Shown in pieces: positions 42,872 through 50,081 of a stretch of DNA of 64,000 nucleotides. The position numbers and the translations under genes are program-made. The stretch's first letter is position 1, and every line of letters begins with the position of its first letter. The stretch comes from Peptococcaceae bacterium BICA1-7 (GTDB taxonomy: Bacteria > Bacillota > Desulfotomaculia > Desulfotomaculales > Desulfocucumaceae). Below the pieces are notes generated by a model. The model saw nothing but the letters and a program-made list of their open reading frames with translations. It made no database searches and was not told the origin of the DNA. The stretch spans positions 1-64,000 of the forward strand of contig JUEB01000009.1 of the NCBI GenBank assembly GCA_000802095.1, given 5' to 3'.

Positions 42872-43894
42872 TTATTTGAAGAATTTCCTTAGTTCCTCAG
42901 CCATTATTTCCGGCAGGTGCAGTGTCCAGGGGTCCTGGTGCAGCATCTGCATGTGGCTTATATCACTGCCCACCAGAGGAAACAGTGTATATCTGCCCAC
43001 CAGCCTGGCGGTACAGCGGAAACCCTTGTCCTCGCTGCCGGCAAAGTAAAGGGCCATGTTAAAGGCCGGCAGGTTCACCGAGTCATAGTAGCTTATTACT
43101 TTCTTGAAGCCCTCAGCCAGTTCAGTAAGTATTTTTCTGTCTATATGGTGTATGGTGGAGCAGCCTCCCAGCATAGCGGTGACATCTCCCATGGCCAGCG
43201 GCGCAAAGGTGGCCAGCCACTCCACGGGGCCTGTGGACCCCAGGTACCGATCACCCTGCCTTTCAGCCTCCAGAAGATCATCCCAGTACACCGATCCGTT
43301 ATTCTTATAATAGGCTCCCGCAGAGTCAATTACTTCCCTGTCCAGGTTGCCGGGCTCACTGCCGGAAATTACCTGCAGGTGCGGGTGAATAAGCGACCCC
43401 CCGGCATAGGGCATGTAGTTCCAGTTTATCGAGCAGTACCTTGCATTCTCCGGATCTTTTTCAGCTATCACCTGAAGGTAGCGGATCCCTGCCTCCATAC
43501 TGTCCACCATGACCTCCACGGTTATATCCTCCATGGACAGGTAGTGGCTGGGGGTCATCACCACAACTCCGGTGTGAGTTTCATAGGGGTGCAGATTGGG
43601 CACCAGCAGAGACTGGCCCACCTGTATCCTCCCCCCGGGAATAAAGTCCTCCGGGAAACGGGGTGTGGCCTTATCCAGCACACCGGGGCAGAAGGGGCAA
43701 AACCTCTGCCTTGACTCCTCCACAAAGGGCGCCCAGTCATGCCTGGGGAAGGCAATTTTACGGAAAGGAAAAATCCTCACCAGCTTGCCTGTAAGCGGGT
43801 CGTACCTCTTCTGGCACTCCACCTGCCTCAGCTCAAAATTTCTTGTGGGGTCGTGATAAACAGAGCTGCTCACTTTATTGAGGAAATTTATCAT
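42872..43894 (-). CDS. GalT-like nucleotidyltransferase (HIT superfamily)
   Basis: The 340-residue protein from ATG 43894 has the galactose-1-phosphate uridylyltransferase layout: RFCPFCPGV zinc pair near residue 65, VVVMTPSHYLSMEDIT, and the HIT active-site block MPYAGGSLIHPHLQVISG, with HxHxQ in place of the usual HPHGQ. A second-half motif NMALYF is also present. It could transfer a nucleotidyl group between sugar phosphates; it is divergent from classical GalT, so the substrate is open. AGAAGGAGG fixes the start. Confidence 0.85.
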   Translation of the reverse strand: MINFLNKVSSSVYHDPTRNFELRQVECQKRYDPLTGKLVRIFPFRKIAFPRHDWAPFVEESRQRFCPFCPGVLDKATPRFPEDFIPGGRIQVGQSLLVPNLHPYETHTGVVVMTPSHYLSMEDITVEVMVDSMEAGIRYLQVIAEKDPENARYCSINWNYMPYAGGSLIHPHLQVISGSEPGNLDREVIDSAGAYYKNNGSVYWDDLLEAERQGDRYLGSTGPVEWLATFAPLAMGDVTAMLGGCSTIHHIDRKILTELAEGFKKVISYYDSVNLPAFNMALYFAGSEDKGFRCTARLVGRYTLFPLVGSDISHMQMLHQDPWTLHLPEIMAEELRKFFK

Positions 43895-44128
43895 AAAAAT
43901 CCTCCTTCTAATTGTTCTCCTGATATTAAACACTCTAATTATTATAATTCATTATAACTGGTTGCCGCACCTTAAATTTTTAAGCCCCGCTCCAAATAAA
44001 CTTTATTGGCCCCTCCATATTTTTGTGCTACAATAACTGACAAACCGGCCAGCTGTTACATATTAAACCAGCTTGACATACACTCCTATTCTGCTATAAT
44101 TGATAGTGCGCCTGATTAAAAACCTCAT
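43895..44128 (+). promoter_or_regulatory. spacer with the tRNA-Trp promoter
   Basis: The spacer ends in a strong promoter: TTGACA at 44073-44078 and TATAAT at 44095-44100 with a 16-base spacer. No gene is visible in the rest. Confidence 0.85.
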
Positions 44129-44203
44129 AGGGGAGTAGCTCAATGGTAGAGTGGCGGTCTCCAAAACCGTAGGCTGCAGGTTCGAGTCCTGTCTCCCCTG
44201 CCA
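44129..44203 (+). tRNA. tRNA-Trp (anticodon CCA)
   Basis: The acceptor stem AGGGGAG pairs with CTCCCCT at 44193-44199. The D arm, an anticodon stem CGGT/ACCG with loop CTCCAAA (anticodon CCA), and the TTCGAGTCC T-loop follow in order; the discriminator is G and CCA is encoded at the 3' end. It also marks the left edge of the accessory region. Confidence 0.96.
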
Positions 44204-44213
44204 GAAATAAATG

Positions 44214-44241
44214 AAGCGTCTCAAGAGATTGAGACGCTTTT
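44214..44241. terminator. hairpin after tRNA-Trp
   Basis: AAGCGTCTC and GAGACGCTT form a 9-bp stem followed by TTTAC on the plus strand. It overlaps the end of the minus-strand 44221 gene and can terminate the tRNA transcript. Confidence 0.75.
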
Positions 44242-44532
44242 ACTTTTCACTGAAAAATGTGTCCCCTGGCGTTTAGGGGACAGTTGAGGGACACTTTTTC
44301 GGGACAAGTCTTGACCATCTTCTAGTCCGGCAAGGTAAGCGTTTTCCAGATATAGACTCTCGGATAGACCGATCTGTCTTTCGTACTCCAAAAATAATAA
44401 GCGATGGGGGCCAAGTTGCTTCATTATTTTACGCCCGAGCTCAATTATCTTATCTGCACGTCTTGTGTATTCTTCATTTTTCCGGGTGTTCTTGTATGCA
44501 GCCCCATATATCCGCTTTTCTGTATCAGTCAT
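44221..44532 (-). CDS. unknown small helical protein
   Basis: The 103-residue protein from ATG 44532 starts MTDTEKRIYGAAYKNTRKNEE and is predicted all helical. It follows an XRE repressor gene with an eight-base overlap and is probably co-transcribed; AGGAGG lies ten bases upstream. Similar small partners of repressors occur in prophages. I do not assign a function. Confidence 0.6.
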   Translation of the reverse strand: MTDTEKRIYGAAYKNTRKNEEYTRRADKIIELGRKIMKQLGPHRLLFLEYERQIGLSESLYLENAYLAGLEDGQDLSRKSVPQLSPKRQGTHFSVKSKSVSIS

Positions 44533-44734
44533 TACTACTTTGCCTCCTTTGTAGCCCATCTATGTCTGCCCCTAACTTTTCGACAATGATGGCCAAGGTC
44601 TTTTGACGGGGAACCCTCCTACCCTGTTCAATGGCCGCAATATACCCACTACTTAGTCCTGTGACTTTGGCCAACTCCGCCTGAGTTAAGCCTTTTTCCC
44701 TCCGGAGTCTTGCAATTGCGATAGCTATATCCAA
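44525..44734 (-). CDS. XRE-family repressor-like protein
   Basis: The 69-residue protein is a single lambda-repressor-type HTH: ARLRREKGLTQAELAKVTGL, then SGYIAAIEQGRRVPRQKTLA. TTG 44734 is chosen since AAAGGGAG precedes it by eight bases. It is divergent from another XRE gene at 44909, a typical lysogeny or maintenance switch. Confidence 0.85.
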   Translation of the reverse strand: MDIAIAIARLRREKGLTQAELAKVTGLSSGYIAAIEQGRRVPRQKTLAIIVEKLGADIDGLQRRQSSND

Positions 44735-44908
44735 TTATTGAGCTCCCTTTCAGTATATAACAAAGATGTGTCGAAACTGGGAAAATTAATGCTCTAGAAT
44801 TGTACATCTCTTACATCAATATACGCTAATTTTATACAATATATATGGGTACACATATATATTTCGACATATATAGGAAATCAGACATACTGAAAGAACC
44901 TATTTTTC
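44735..44908. promoter_or_regulatory. divergent control region between two XRE genes
   Basis: An AT-rich 174-base region with ATATATAT and TTCGACATATA words lies between the two repressor genes and probably holds overlapping promoters and operators. I do not identify a single well-spaced promoter pair. Confidence 0.5.
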
Positions 44909-44922
44909 ATGAAGAATAGGTT
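44897..44922 (+). repeat. inverted repeat enclosing the start codon of the XRE gene
   Basis: AACCTATTTTT and AAGAATAGGTT are complementary with one mismatch and enclose CATG, so the ATG at 44909 sits in the loop. It may be an autoregulatory operator or an RNA hairpin that limits translation. Confidence 0.65.
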
Positions 44923-45097
44923 AAGGGAAATCATGTTAATCAAAAGGGTCACACAGGAACAGCTCTCAAAGAGAACCGGCATCCCGCAAAGCGATATAAG
45001 CAAAATAATCAACGGGGAAAAAGAGATATATCTCAGCACTGCAAAGCGGATAGCCAGAGCTTTGGGGAAAACAGTTGATTATATTTGGCCCGATTAA
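44909..45097 (+). CDS. XRE-family regulator, Cro-like
   Basis: The 62-residue HTH protein has RVTQEQLSKRTGIPQSDIS and KIINGEKEIYLSTAKRIARAL, followed by the typical GKTVDYIWPD end. No clear ribosome binding site precedes the ATG and the start codon lies in a hairpin loop. It opposes the 44525 repressor gene. Confidence 0.85.
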   Translation: MKNRLREIMLIKRVTQEQLSKRTGIPQSDISKIINGEKEIYLSTAKRIARALGKTVDYIWPD

Positions 45098-45197
45098 AAA
45101 CAAAAAGCCCCCGCCATAATCGGCAAGGACTGCTACACATTTATAAAATACTTAACGGAAAATCCAACGAAACTTTAAAAACCCCGCCAAAAAGAAA

Positions 45198-45216
45198 AAC
45201 CCGGTTTCCCGGGGTT
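45198..45216 (-). terminator. intrinsic terminator of the lipoprotein gene
   Basis: AACCCGG and CCGGGGTT pair around TTT; on the minus strand GGGTTTTTCTTTTT follows. It overlaps the last codon. Confidence 0.7.
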
Positions 45217-45664
45217 ATTTAGTTACCTTCTCTAATATTGTGGCTGTTATTATAGGCATCCCTGTTTTTGAATCCTTGCCGGAAAAAGTACCGTATATTT
45301 TTACTTCTTCACCCGCTTTGATGTCAAAAATCCGGGATAAGTTTTTTACTGAATACATACCATTGCCATTGCCTTCCTTCGTGCTAAGGGTAAACTCCCA
45401 TCCATCTGGAGCAGGGGCGCTAATCCCTCCTTTTGCGTATACCCTTTTATCTTTATTTTTCTCGGGTGAGCTGTTCAGTTCAATAAAATTAGCTTGCGCT
45501 GCTTCTTTTTTTAGTTTAGCATCTAGTTCCGTCTGGGTTGGCTTGCTTGCCTCAGATGTCGTGGTCGGCTTCGGCTGTGGTGCGGGCGTTTGCTGAGCAA
45601 CCGGAGTATTCCCGCAGGCTGTTAAAGCCAAAAGCAAAATAAGCATTAATACCATTCTTTTCAT
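45215..45664 (-). CDS. lipoprotein with possible OB-fold domain
   Basis: The 149-residue protein has a lipoprotein signal (MLILLLALTACGN, lipobox LTAC), a Pro/Thr/Gln linker and a beta-rich domain (KDKRVYAKGGISAPAPDGWE, then IKAGEEVKIYGTFSGKDS) reminiscent of OB-fold tRNA_anti-like lipoproteins. AAGGAGG precedes the ATG. It may be a surface-exposed cargo of the mobile element. Function unknown. Confidence 0.7.
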   Translation of the reverse strand: MKRMVLMLILLLALTACGNTPVAQQTPAPQPKPTTTSEASKPTQTELDAKLKKEAAQANFIELNSSPEKNKDKRVYAKGGISAPAPDGWEFTLSTKEGNGNGMYSVKNLSRIFDIKAGEEVKIYGTFSGKDSKTGMPIITATILEKVTK

Positions 45665-45711
45665 AGTAAAACCTCCTTCTTTTATAGTATTTTAATATCA
45701 TACTCAATTAG

Positions 45712-45822
45712 TTAATATCCTCCATTAGTATGGTTTTTTCTCATCCCTCCCCCGCCCTCTCGCACTCTCCCTTCCCTCTCCCTTATCTTCGGTAATAAAC
45801 CTTTAAAAATAAAGGCTTTCAC
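45712..45822 (-). CDS. possible 36-residue basic peptide
   Basis: A GTG at 45822 follows GGAGGAGGGG, an unusually strong ribosome binding site. The frame reads KAFIFKGLLPKIREREGRV and then a Gly-rich part, ending before the lipoprotein gene. The composition may simply come from the C/T-rich stretch, so it is a weak candidate. Confidence 0.25.
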   Translation of the reverse strand: MKAFIFKGLLPKIREREGRVREGGGGMRKNHTNGGY

Positions 45823-45843
45823 CCCCTCCTCCATGCGTTAGGG

Positions 45844-45885
45844 CGTACCAACCCACGTATGAACGCACGTACCAACTGGCGTATG
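45844..45885. repeat. two 18-bp direct repeats CGTACCAACnnnCGTATG
   Basis: CGTACCAACCCACGTATG at 45844 and CGTACCAACTGGCGTATG at 45868 are 24 bases apart; each is an imperfect dyad (CGTAC / CATACG ends). They lie just beyond the stop of the 119-residue gene, so an operator, replication or transfer site is possible. Confidence 0.55.
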
Positions 45886-45889
45886 GACT

Positions 45890-46249
45890 TTAACCAAGAA
45901 CCTGCAGGAAGGATTTAAGGGCCTTTACTACAGTGCCGATCACCAGCACAAAGCAGACAAGCGTGGTCACCATCTTGGCCTGGCTGCCCAACTGGGCATT
46001 ACCCACGGCACTGGCTACCTGATTAATCCCCCACCCTACTACGGCCAGAAGAAGAATCTGCATCAGCACAAACCCAGCCCCGGAAGGGCCGAAGGTTGCC
46101 CCGGCCACAGCCCCCAGGGAGAATTTTTCCGGCACAACTGCAGCCGCAAACATCGGCATCCTGGCGATGGCAGCCGTCCAGAACTCCCGGTCCAGGGACT
46201 CAACCCTGCCGCACTTAACCCGCCACGCTATTATTACCGGCTTTCTCAT
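45890..46249 (-). CDS. small membrane protein of the FtsK module
   Basis: The 119-residue protein has two hydrophobic segments, GAGFVLMQILLLAVVGWGIN and MVTTLVCFVLVIGTVVKAL, after a cytoplasmic N-terminus rich in basic residues. It starts 35 bases inside the replication-relaxation gene. Small membrane proteins at this place occur in conjugative or mobilisable elements; no specific family is recognised. Confidence 0.65.
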   Translation of the reverse strand: MRKPVIIAWRVKCGRVESLDREFWTAAIARMPMFAAAVVPEKFSLGAVAGATFGPSGAGFVLMQILLLAVVGWGINQVASAVGNAQLGSQAKMVTTLVCFVLVIGTVVKALKSFLQVLG

Positions 46250-46901
46250 TCAAACATTCCCCTTTCAATTTTTCTAAAAGACATATTTGAAACTCCAGGC
46301 CTGCGGCATTTTCTTTTTCCACCAAGCCCCGAATTATTCTTTCCCGGGGGGCCGCCGTGGTCACCGTCAGGATCCCCGGGAACCTGTCGGCCAGGTCCGC
46401 CCACCACCAGCCAGCATATTTCTCTGAGTCATAAAGGCTGTTATATTTGGCGACCTTATCAAAAAGGTTCCCTGACTCAGCCCGGTCCAACTCCACAAAC
46501 CAGAACCGGAGTTTTCCCGTCACAGTATTCCGGATTGCACAGAACGCGTCAGCCTGCAGCACCCCGTAATCTTGTTCAGTGTCCCAGCGGTAAACCTCTT
46601 CCCAGGACTTCACGCTCCGGACCATCCAGACATACACCCAGTTCAGAGCCACCAGGTGATCCATCCGGCCATGTTTCTTCCCGGTGAAATAGATATAGGG
46701 GGATTCCGGCGCCGCCCTCCACCGCTTCAACCTCCCCCGGTCAAAAAGCACCTTCAGCCGCTCCTGGGCTTTCCTTCGGCCATGTTTCTGGCCGCTGAAT
46801 ATCAACACACTGACCTGCTCCGTATCTAAGGCCTGAAGCTTTTCTATGAGGCGGCATATCTCATTATCGCGGTGGTAGCCTCTTAACTGATTGGGTGACA
46901 T
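46215..46901 (-). CDS. replication-relaxation family protein
   Basis: The 228-residue protein resembles the replication-relaxation family (PF13814): a winged-helix-like N-terminus, MDHLVALNWVYVWMVR, the DYGVLQADAFCAIRNTVTGK segment and the FWFVELDRAESGNLFDKVAKYNSLY segment (a PD-(D/E)xK-like ExD core). Such proteins are encoded with FtsK-like ATPases on Gram-positive plasmids and integrative elements and may process DNA for transfer or replication. It overlaps the FtsK-like gene by 38 bases, so they are co-translated. Confidence 0.7.
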   Translation of the reverse strand: MSPNQLRGYHRDNEICRLIEKLQALDTEQVSVLIFSGQKHGRRKAQERLKVLFDRGRLKRWRAAPESPYIYFTGKKHGRMDHLVALNWVYVWMVRSVKSWEEVYRWDTEQDYGVLQADAFCAIRNTVTGKLRFWFVELDRAESGNLFDKVAKYNSLYDSEKYAGWWWADLADRFPGILTVTTAAPRERIIRGLVEKENAAGLEFQICLLEKLKGECLNEKAGNNSVAG

Positions 46902-48033
46902 CCCAGACGTTCACCTCCTGACCTTGCAAAAGTTTCTTGGCCTGCCGCAGGGGTAAGTGCATGGACTGAATCTCCTTCACGGTCACGCCGAACTTGTAGA
47001 TGCCCCGGCCTTTTACCTCCGGCAGCTGGGCGGCCAGGGGGCAGTTCTCCCCTAAAATCATTCTGCTGCTGACCTCATCCGGCATGAGGTAGCACAGACG
47101 GGCTGCAAACATATCCCGGGTGTCATCCTTAAACAGCTGCACCCTTTTGCTGGGCCTCTGGGTGGCGGCCACCACACTGATACCGGTGGCCCTGGCCAGC
47201 CTCACAATCCGGTCAACAAGCCGGATTGTTTCCGGGTCGCTTATCTCGGCCACTTCGTCAATAACCAGGACGATAAAAGGCATATCCCCCTTGTAGTCCT
47301 GAATCTTCTCCACCCCGGCAGATTCCAGTATGTCAATCCTGCGTTCCATTTCTCGGTTCAAAGCACCGACGAGCTGCACGGCTTCTTTTTCATTTTTTGC
47401 TAGAGCCGTGTGGTTTTTCAGATACGAAAACTGCAGCCGCTTAAGGTCGATGATGGCCACCTTCGCCACCGGCAGCAGGGAGTGGATCAGTCCCAGTAGG
47501 TAATTAGATTTCCCGAATCCGGTCACCCCGGCCACCAGTAAGTGTGGAGCCTCGGCCAGGTCCAGGACCTCCAGAGCAGGGCTGTAGCCGATGGGCACCG
47601 GCAGGGCCATGCTCTGGTAGGGGGCAGAGTCCCACTGATAAGGATAGTGGTTTTCCAGGTGCCCAGCCCGGATATTGATATGGCAGTACCCGGCTACCTT
47701 CCGGATCTCGACAAACCCCCGGCAGGCATCCGCAAAATACTCTTGCCTGTTAAGCACCTCCCGGAAAGACACACCCGGGGGCAGGGTAAAAATCAGGTGC
47801 CAGCCCCCAGGGGTTTTCTTTTTGTGGGTCAGCTGGGGCCGTGGCTTGGGCTCCGGCCAGAGTGCGTCAACGGTATCGAGGACAGCTGCCGGTATCTCCT
47901 GCCCGGGGCGATGCCGCCACAGGTCCCGGAGGGATTTACCAACATCACTTAGATAGGCTTCCTCTTGCAATAGACCACCTTCTTTGTTGGATTTTGTAAT
48001 GCAATATATGCCGAATGTTTTGTCCATTATCAC
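46864..48033 (-). CDS. FtsK/SpoIIIE-type DNA translocase of a mobile element
   Basis: The 389-residue protein has Walker A VAGVTGFGKSNYLLGLI, Walker B PFIVLVIDEVAEI, a sensor VVAATQRPSKRV, and no membrane domain or gamma domain. This short form resembles transfer ATPases of actinobacterial and clostridial integrative elements. It starts at GTG 48033 or ATG 48027 without a strong ribosome binding site. It is the first gene of a three-gene unit with the replication-relaxation and membrane proteins. Confidence 0.85.
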   Translation of the reverse strand: MIMDKTFGIYCITKSNKEGGLLQEEAYLSDVGKSLRDLWRHRPGQEIPAAVLDTVDALWPEPKPRPQLTHKKKTPGGWHLIFTLPPGVSFREVLNRQEYFADACRGFVEIRKVAGYCHINIRAGHLENHYPYQWDSAPYQSMALPVPIGYSPALEVLDLAEAPHLLVAGVTGFGKSNYLLGLIHSLLPVAKVAIIDLKRLQFSYLKNHTALAKNEKEAVQLVGALNREMERRIDILESAGVEKIQDYKGDMPFIVLVIDEVAEISDPETIRLVDRIVRLARATGISVVAATQRPSKRVQLFKDDTRDMFAARLCYLMPDEVSSRMILGENCPLAAQLPEVKGRGIYKFGVTVKEIQSMHLPLRQAKKLLQGQEVNVWDVTQSVKRLPPR

Positions 48034-48074
48034 TTTTGGATTGTGGTAATTTAGGGCAAAATAAAAAGCCCCGA

Positions 48075-48272
48075 CTATTCATCAAGGCTCCACAGCTCCT
48101 CCACTTTTCTATTTACAGCCCGGGCTATCTTCAGAGCCAGCAACACCCCCGGACCAGAACCTTTCTTTATTTTAGTAAAGCTGTTTTCGTTTATCCCGCA
48201 CTCCTGGGCCACTTGTCTCTGTGTCTTATTAACCTCGGCCAGGGCCACCCGGAAAACATGCTCATTAAACAT
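48075..48272 (-). CDS. XRE-family regulator
   Basis: The 65-residue HTH protein has VNKTQRQVAQECGINENSFT and KIARAVNRKVEELW. Its start codon and ribosome binding site (AGGTGAT) lie within a palindrome at 48268-48293, so it may repress itself and the FtsK unit that follows 41 bases downstream. Confidence 0.8.
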   Translation of the reverse strand: MFNEHVFRVALAEVNKTQRQVAQECGINENSFTKIKKGSGPGVLLALKIARAVNRKVEELWSLDE

Positions 48273-48293
48273 ACCATCACCTAATGGTATGTT
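48268..48293. promoter_or_regulatory. palindromic operator over the XRE start codon
   Basis: AACATACCAT and ATGGTATGTT are perfect 10-bp inverted repeats separated by CACCTA. A third half-site TACCATGTTA follows at 48295. This is a typical XRE binding dyad. Confidence 0.65.
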
Positions 48294-48301
48294 CTACCAT
48301 G

Positions 48302-48685
48302 TTAGCTTATTTCCTCCCACTTACCAAATACCCGCCCACAGGAACACCCATAAGTCACTACATCACCGTATTCGCCCTCCAGAATACTGAGGATTGATAC
48401 CCGGCCCCCTTCTATCTCCGGAGTATAGATATGTGCCCCACAGTCCGGGCATGTGCCGGTCTGGGTGGTCTGCCTGGGCAGGAGCCTCACGCCGCCCTGG
48501 TTCCCCCGACAGACTATGCACTGCCGCAAAGAGAGCTTTGAGACGTTGTATTTATCAAGCATTACCTTCAGCACCCCGACCATCACATTCCGGGCCGCGG
48601 GGTTCCTGGAGAGCAGGAAACACTCCAGCGCTTTCTCCATAACAAAAAGGTCATCGGCCTTCGGGAAATCGTATATTTCACACAT
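48302..48685 (-). CDS. zinc-ribbon protein of unknown function
   Basis: The 127-residue protein has an N-terminal helical part, then CIVCRGNQGG, CPDCGAHIYTPE and CSCGRVFGKWEE, enough cysteines for one or two zinc sites. Such proteins occur in early regions of clostridial prophages and plasmids. It may be a nucleic acid-binding protein; no family is recognised. Confidence 0.65.
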   Translation of the reverse strand: MCEIYDFPKADDLFVMEKALECFLLSRNPAARNVMVGVLKVMLDKYNVSKLSLRQCIVCRGNQGGVRLLPRQTTQTGTCPDCGAHIYTPEIEGGRVSILSILEGEYGDVVTYGCSCGRVFGKWEEIS

Positions 48686-48791
48686 GGTATATTCCTCCTG
48701 TTAACCTATTTACCGCCAGTGTATTCAGCTATTCCCCAATGTGTTCTATTTTTGTCGGTAAATAAATATATTTTTATCGGGGTGATGTACG

Positions 48792-49088
48792 GTGATAGGT
48801 GAACGCATAAAGGCTATGTTGGAGTCCAGGGGAATGTCGCAGCGGGAACTGGCCCGGAGGATAGGGAAGCACCCATCAGAAATTAATGAGATAGTACAGG
48901 GGAAAAGAGATCCCGGGGTGGCATTGGTGGAAAAGATTGCGGAAGGACTGGGAGTGTCGCCGGCTGAACTGGTGGCAGAGCCGGAGAAGGAATTGAGTGT
49001 ATGCCAACTCCTGGAGAGGGAGATCGGAGAGGTGGCCATGTGGGAATTGTTGGAGTGGGTAAGGAAAATAAAACGGGCTGGACCTTAA
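48792..49088 (+). CDS. XRE-family repressor
   Basis: The 98-residue protein has ESRGMSQRELARRIGKHPSE, INEIVQGKRDPGVALVEKIA and GVSPAELVAEPE, then a C-terminal helix with WELLEWVRKIKRAG. GGGGTGATG-like sequence precedes GTG 48792. Upstream, TTTTTGTCGG at 48749 and TTTTTATCGG at 48770 are direct repeats that may be operators. It opposes the 48302-48685 gene. Confidence 0.85.
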   Translation: MIGERIKAMLESRGMSQRELARRIGKHPSEINEIVQGKRDPGVALVEKIAEGLGVSPAELVAEPEKELSVCQLLEREIGEVAMWELLEWVRKIKRAGP

Positions 49089-49321
49089 TCCCATACCCTT
49101 TCCAGAACCCAGCCGGCTTTATCCTTCACCAGGTCATAAAGGCCCCCAGAACGAGCCTTCACCCGGAAGGTAGGCAGGTTGCTGTAGTGGTCGTAATAGT
49201 CACGTTTTACGAAAACCCTCTCGCAGCTGGCCACCTGCAACCACCGTCCCCGCCACTGGAATAAGACAAGGTCCTCTCCGTCAAGGCGAACCTCGACGGG
49301 CTGCTTATAAAGTTTGGACAT
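49085..49321 (-). CDS. DUF6504-like small protein
   Basis: The 78-residue protein from ATG 49321 (after GGGGGTG) starts MSKLYKQPVEVRLDGEDLVLF and continues with FQWRGRWLQVASCERVFVKR, a pattern like DUF6504 proteins. It ends with YDLVKDKAGWVLERVWD. It is divergent from the iteron-controlled cargo operon and convergent with the 48792 repressor. Function unknown. Confidence 0.6.
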   Translation of the reverse strand: MSKLYKQPVEVRLDGEDLVLFQWRGRWLQVASCERVFVKRDYYDHYSNLPTFRVKARSGGLYDLVKDKAGWVLERVWD

Positions 49322-49383
49322 AAAAACACCCCCGGTATCCCCGATTATAGAACGGGTGTTTGTGGATATCAAGATTATATCTT

Positions 49384-49427
49384 GGCATATTTTTTGGCAT
49401 ATTTTTTTGGCATATTTTTTGGCATAT
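49384..49427 (+). repeat. four iterated GGCATAT operator-like sites
   Basis: GGCATAT occurs at 49384, 49396, 49409 and 49421, each preceded by T tracts, with spacing 12, 13 and 12 bases. They lie directly upstream of a -35 element, as expected for a repressor or activator array. Confidence 0.75.
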
Positions 49428-49431
49428 TTTC

Positions 49432-49460
49432 TTGACGTCGTTTCATGGTTCTGATACAAT
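49432..49460 (+). promoter_or_regulatory. promoter of the 195-residue/XRE-ImmA operon
   Basis: TTGACG at 49432-49437 and TACAAT at 49455-49460 are separated by exactly 17 bases. Transcription would start near 49467, about 27 bases before the TTG start codon. Confidence 0.8.
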
Positions 49461-49493
49461 CTTCTTGGATACCAGAAATAGGAGGATTCGCCA

Positions 49494-50081
49494 TTGACTC
49501 TCTCTTTAAATGAGGCTAAAAGGATTTTGGACCCAATACTTCCTAAATTATCGAAAAGCATCAATGCAGCTATTAACGATTATAAAAGGAATATTTTGCG
49601 TCTCGAATACTCTCGTAGAACAAGGGCAAGCATAATTAATGACCTGATGTGGCGTTATGCACAAGAAGCATTAATTGATGCTCCGGGAATCTTTTGGAGG
49701 CGTAAGGGAAATAGTCATTATCTTATTATTGAAGATAAGTTTAAGCTTAAATTCAAGATGTTAACAAAAAACCTAAGGAGCATGAACATCCCTACACAAC
49801 AAGCTCTTGATTTTGTTTATCAAGAAAATGGGCAACTTGATTTTCCTGATAAACCCGCGCCTGTCACAAATATATTAGCAGGATATAAATGGAATGACCT
49901 ACAAACTGATCACGATGGAGTATATATTGTCTGCCCATTCGGGACTCAGAATCTGTGGGCACTTGAGATAACCCAGGAAAAATCTAAAGAGGCAGAAATT
50001 GTTCCTATTCCCACTACGGAACGTAAACGCGTTGCGGTTAGGAAGGTTGAGGAAGATGTCAAAAATAAAGAATCTAAATGA
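49494..50081 (+). CDS. unknown 195-residue protein paired with XRE-ImmA/IrrE
   Basis: The protein starts at TTG 49494 after AGGAGG (eight bases). The first half is helical with many Arg and Lys residues (INDYKRNILRLEYSRRTRAS), then RRKGNSHYLIIEDKFKLKFK and a beta-rich end with GVYIVCPFGTQNLWALEITQ. No known family is recognised. The gene overlaps the XRE-ImmA gene by 26 bases, so the two are co-translated. The pair is clearly more AT-rich than the flanking phage genes, which suggests separate acquisition. A toxin-antitoxin or defence role is a hypothesis only. Confidence 0.7.
   Translation: MTLSLNEAKRILDPILPKLSKSINAAINDYKRNILRLEYSRRTRASIINDLMWRYAQEALIDAPGIFWRRKGNSHYLIIEDKFKLKFKMLTKNLRSMNIPTQQALDFVYQENGQLDFPDKPAPVTNILAGYKWNDLQTDHDGVYIVCPFGTQNLWALEITQEKSKEAEIVPIPTTERKRVAVRKVEEDVKNKESK

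Noticed and set aside
49381-49430. CRISPR-like array from four spaced repeats
   Set aside because: Repeat units are 7 bases with 5-6 base T tracts between; this is an operator array, not a CRISPR.
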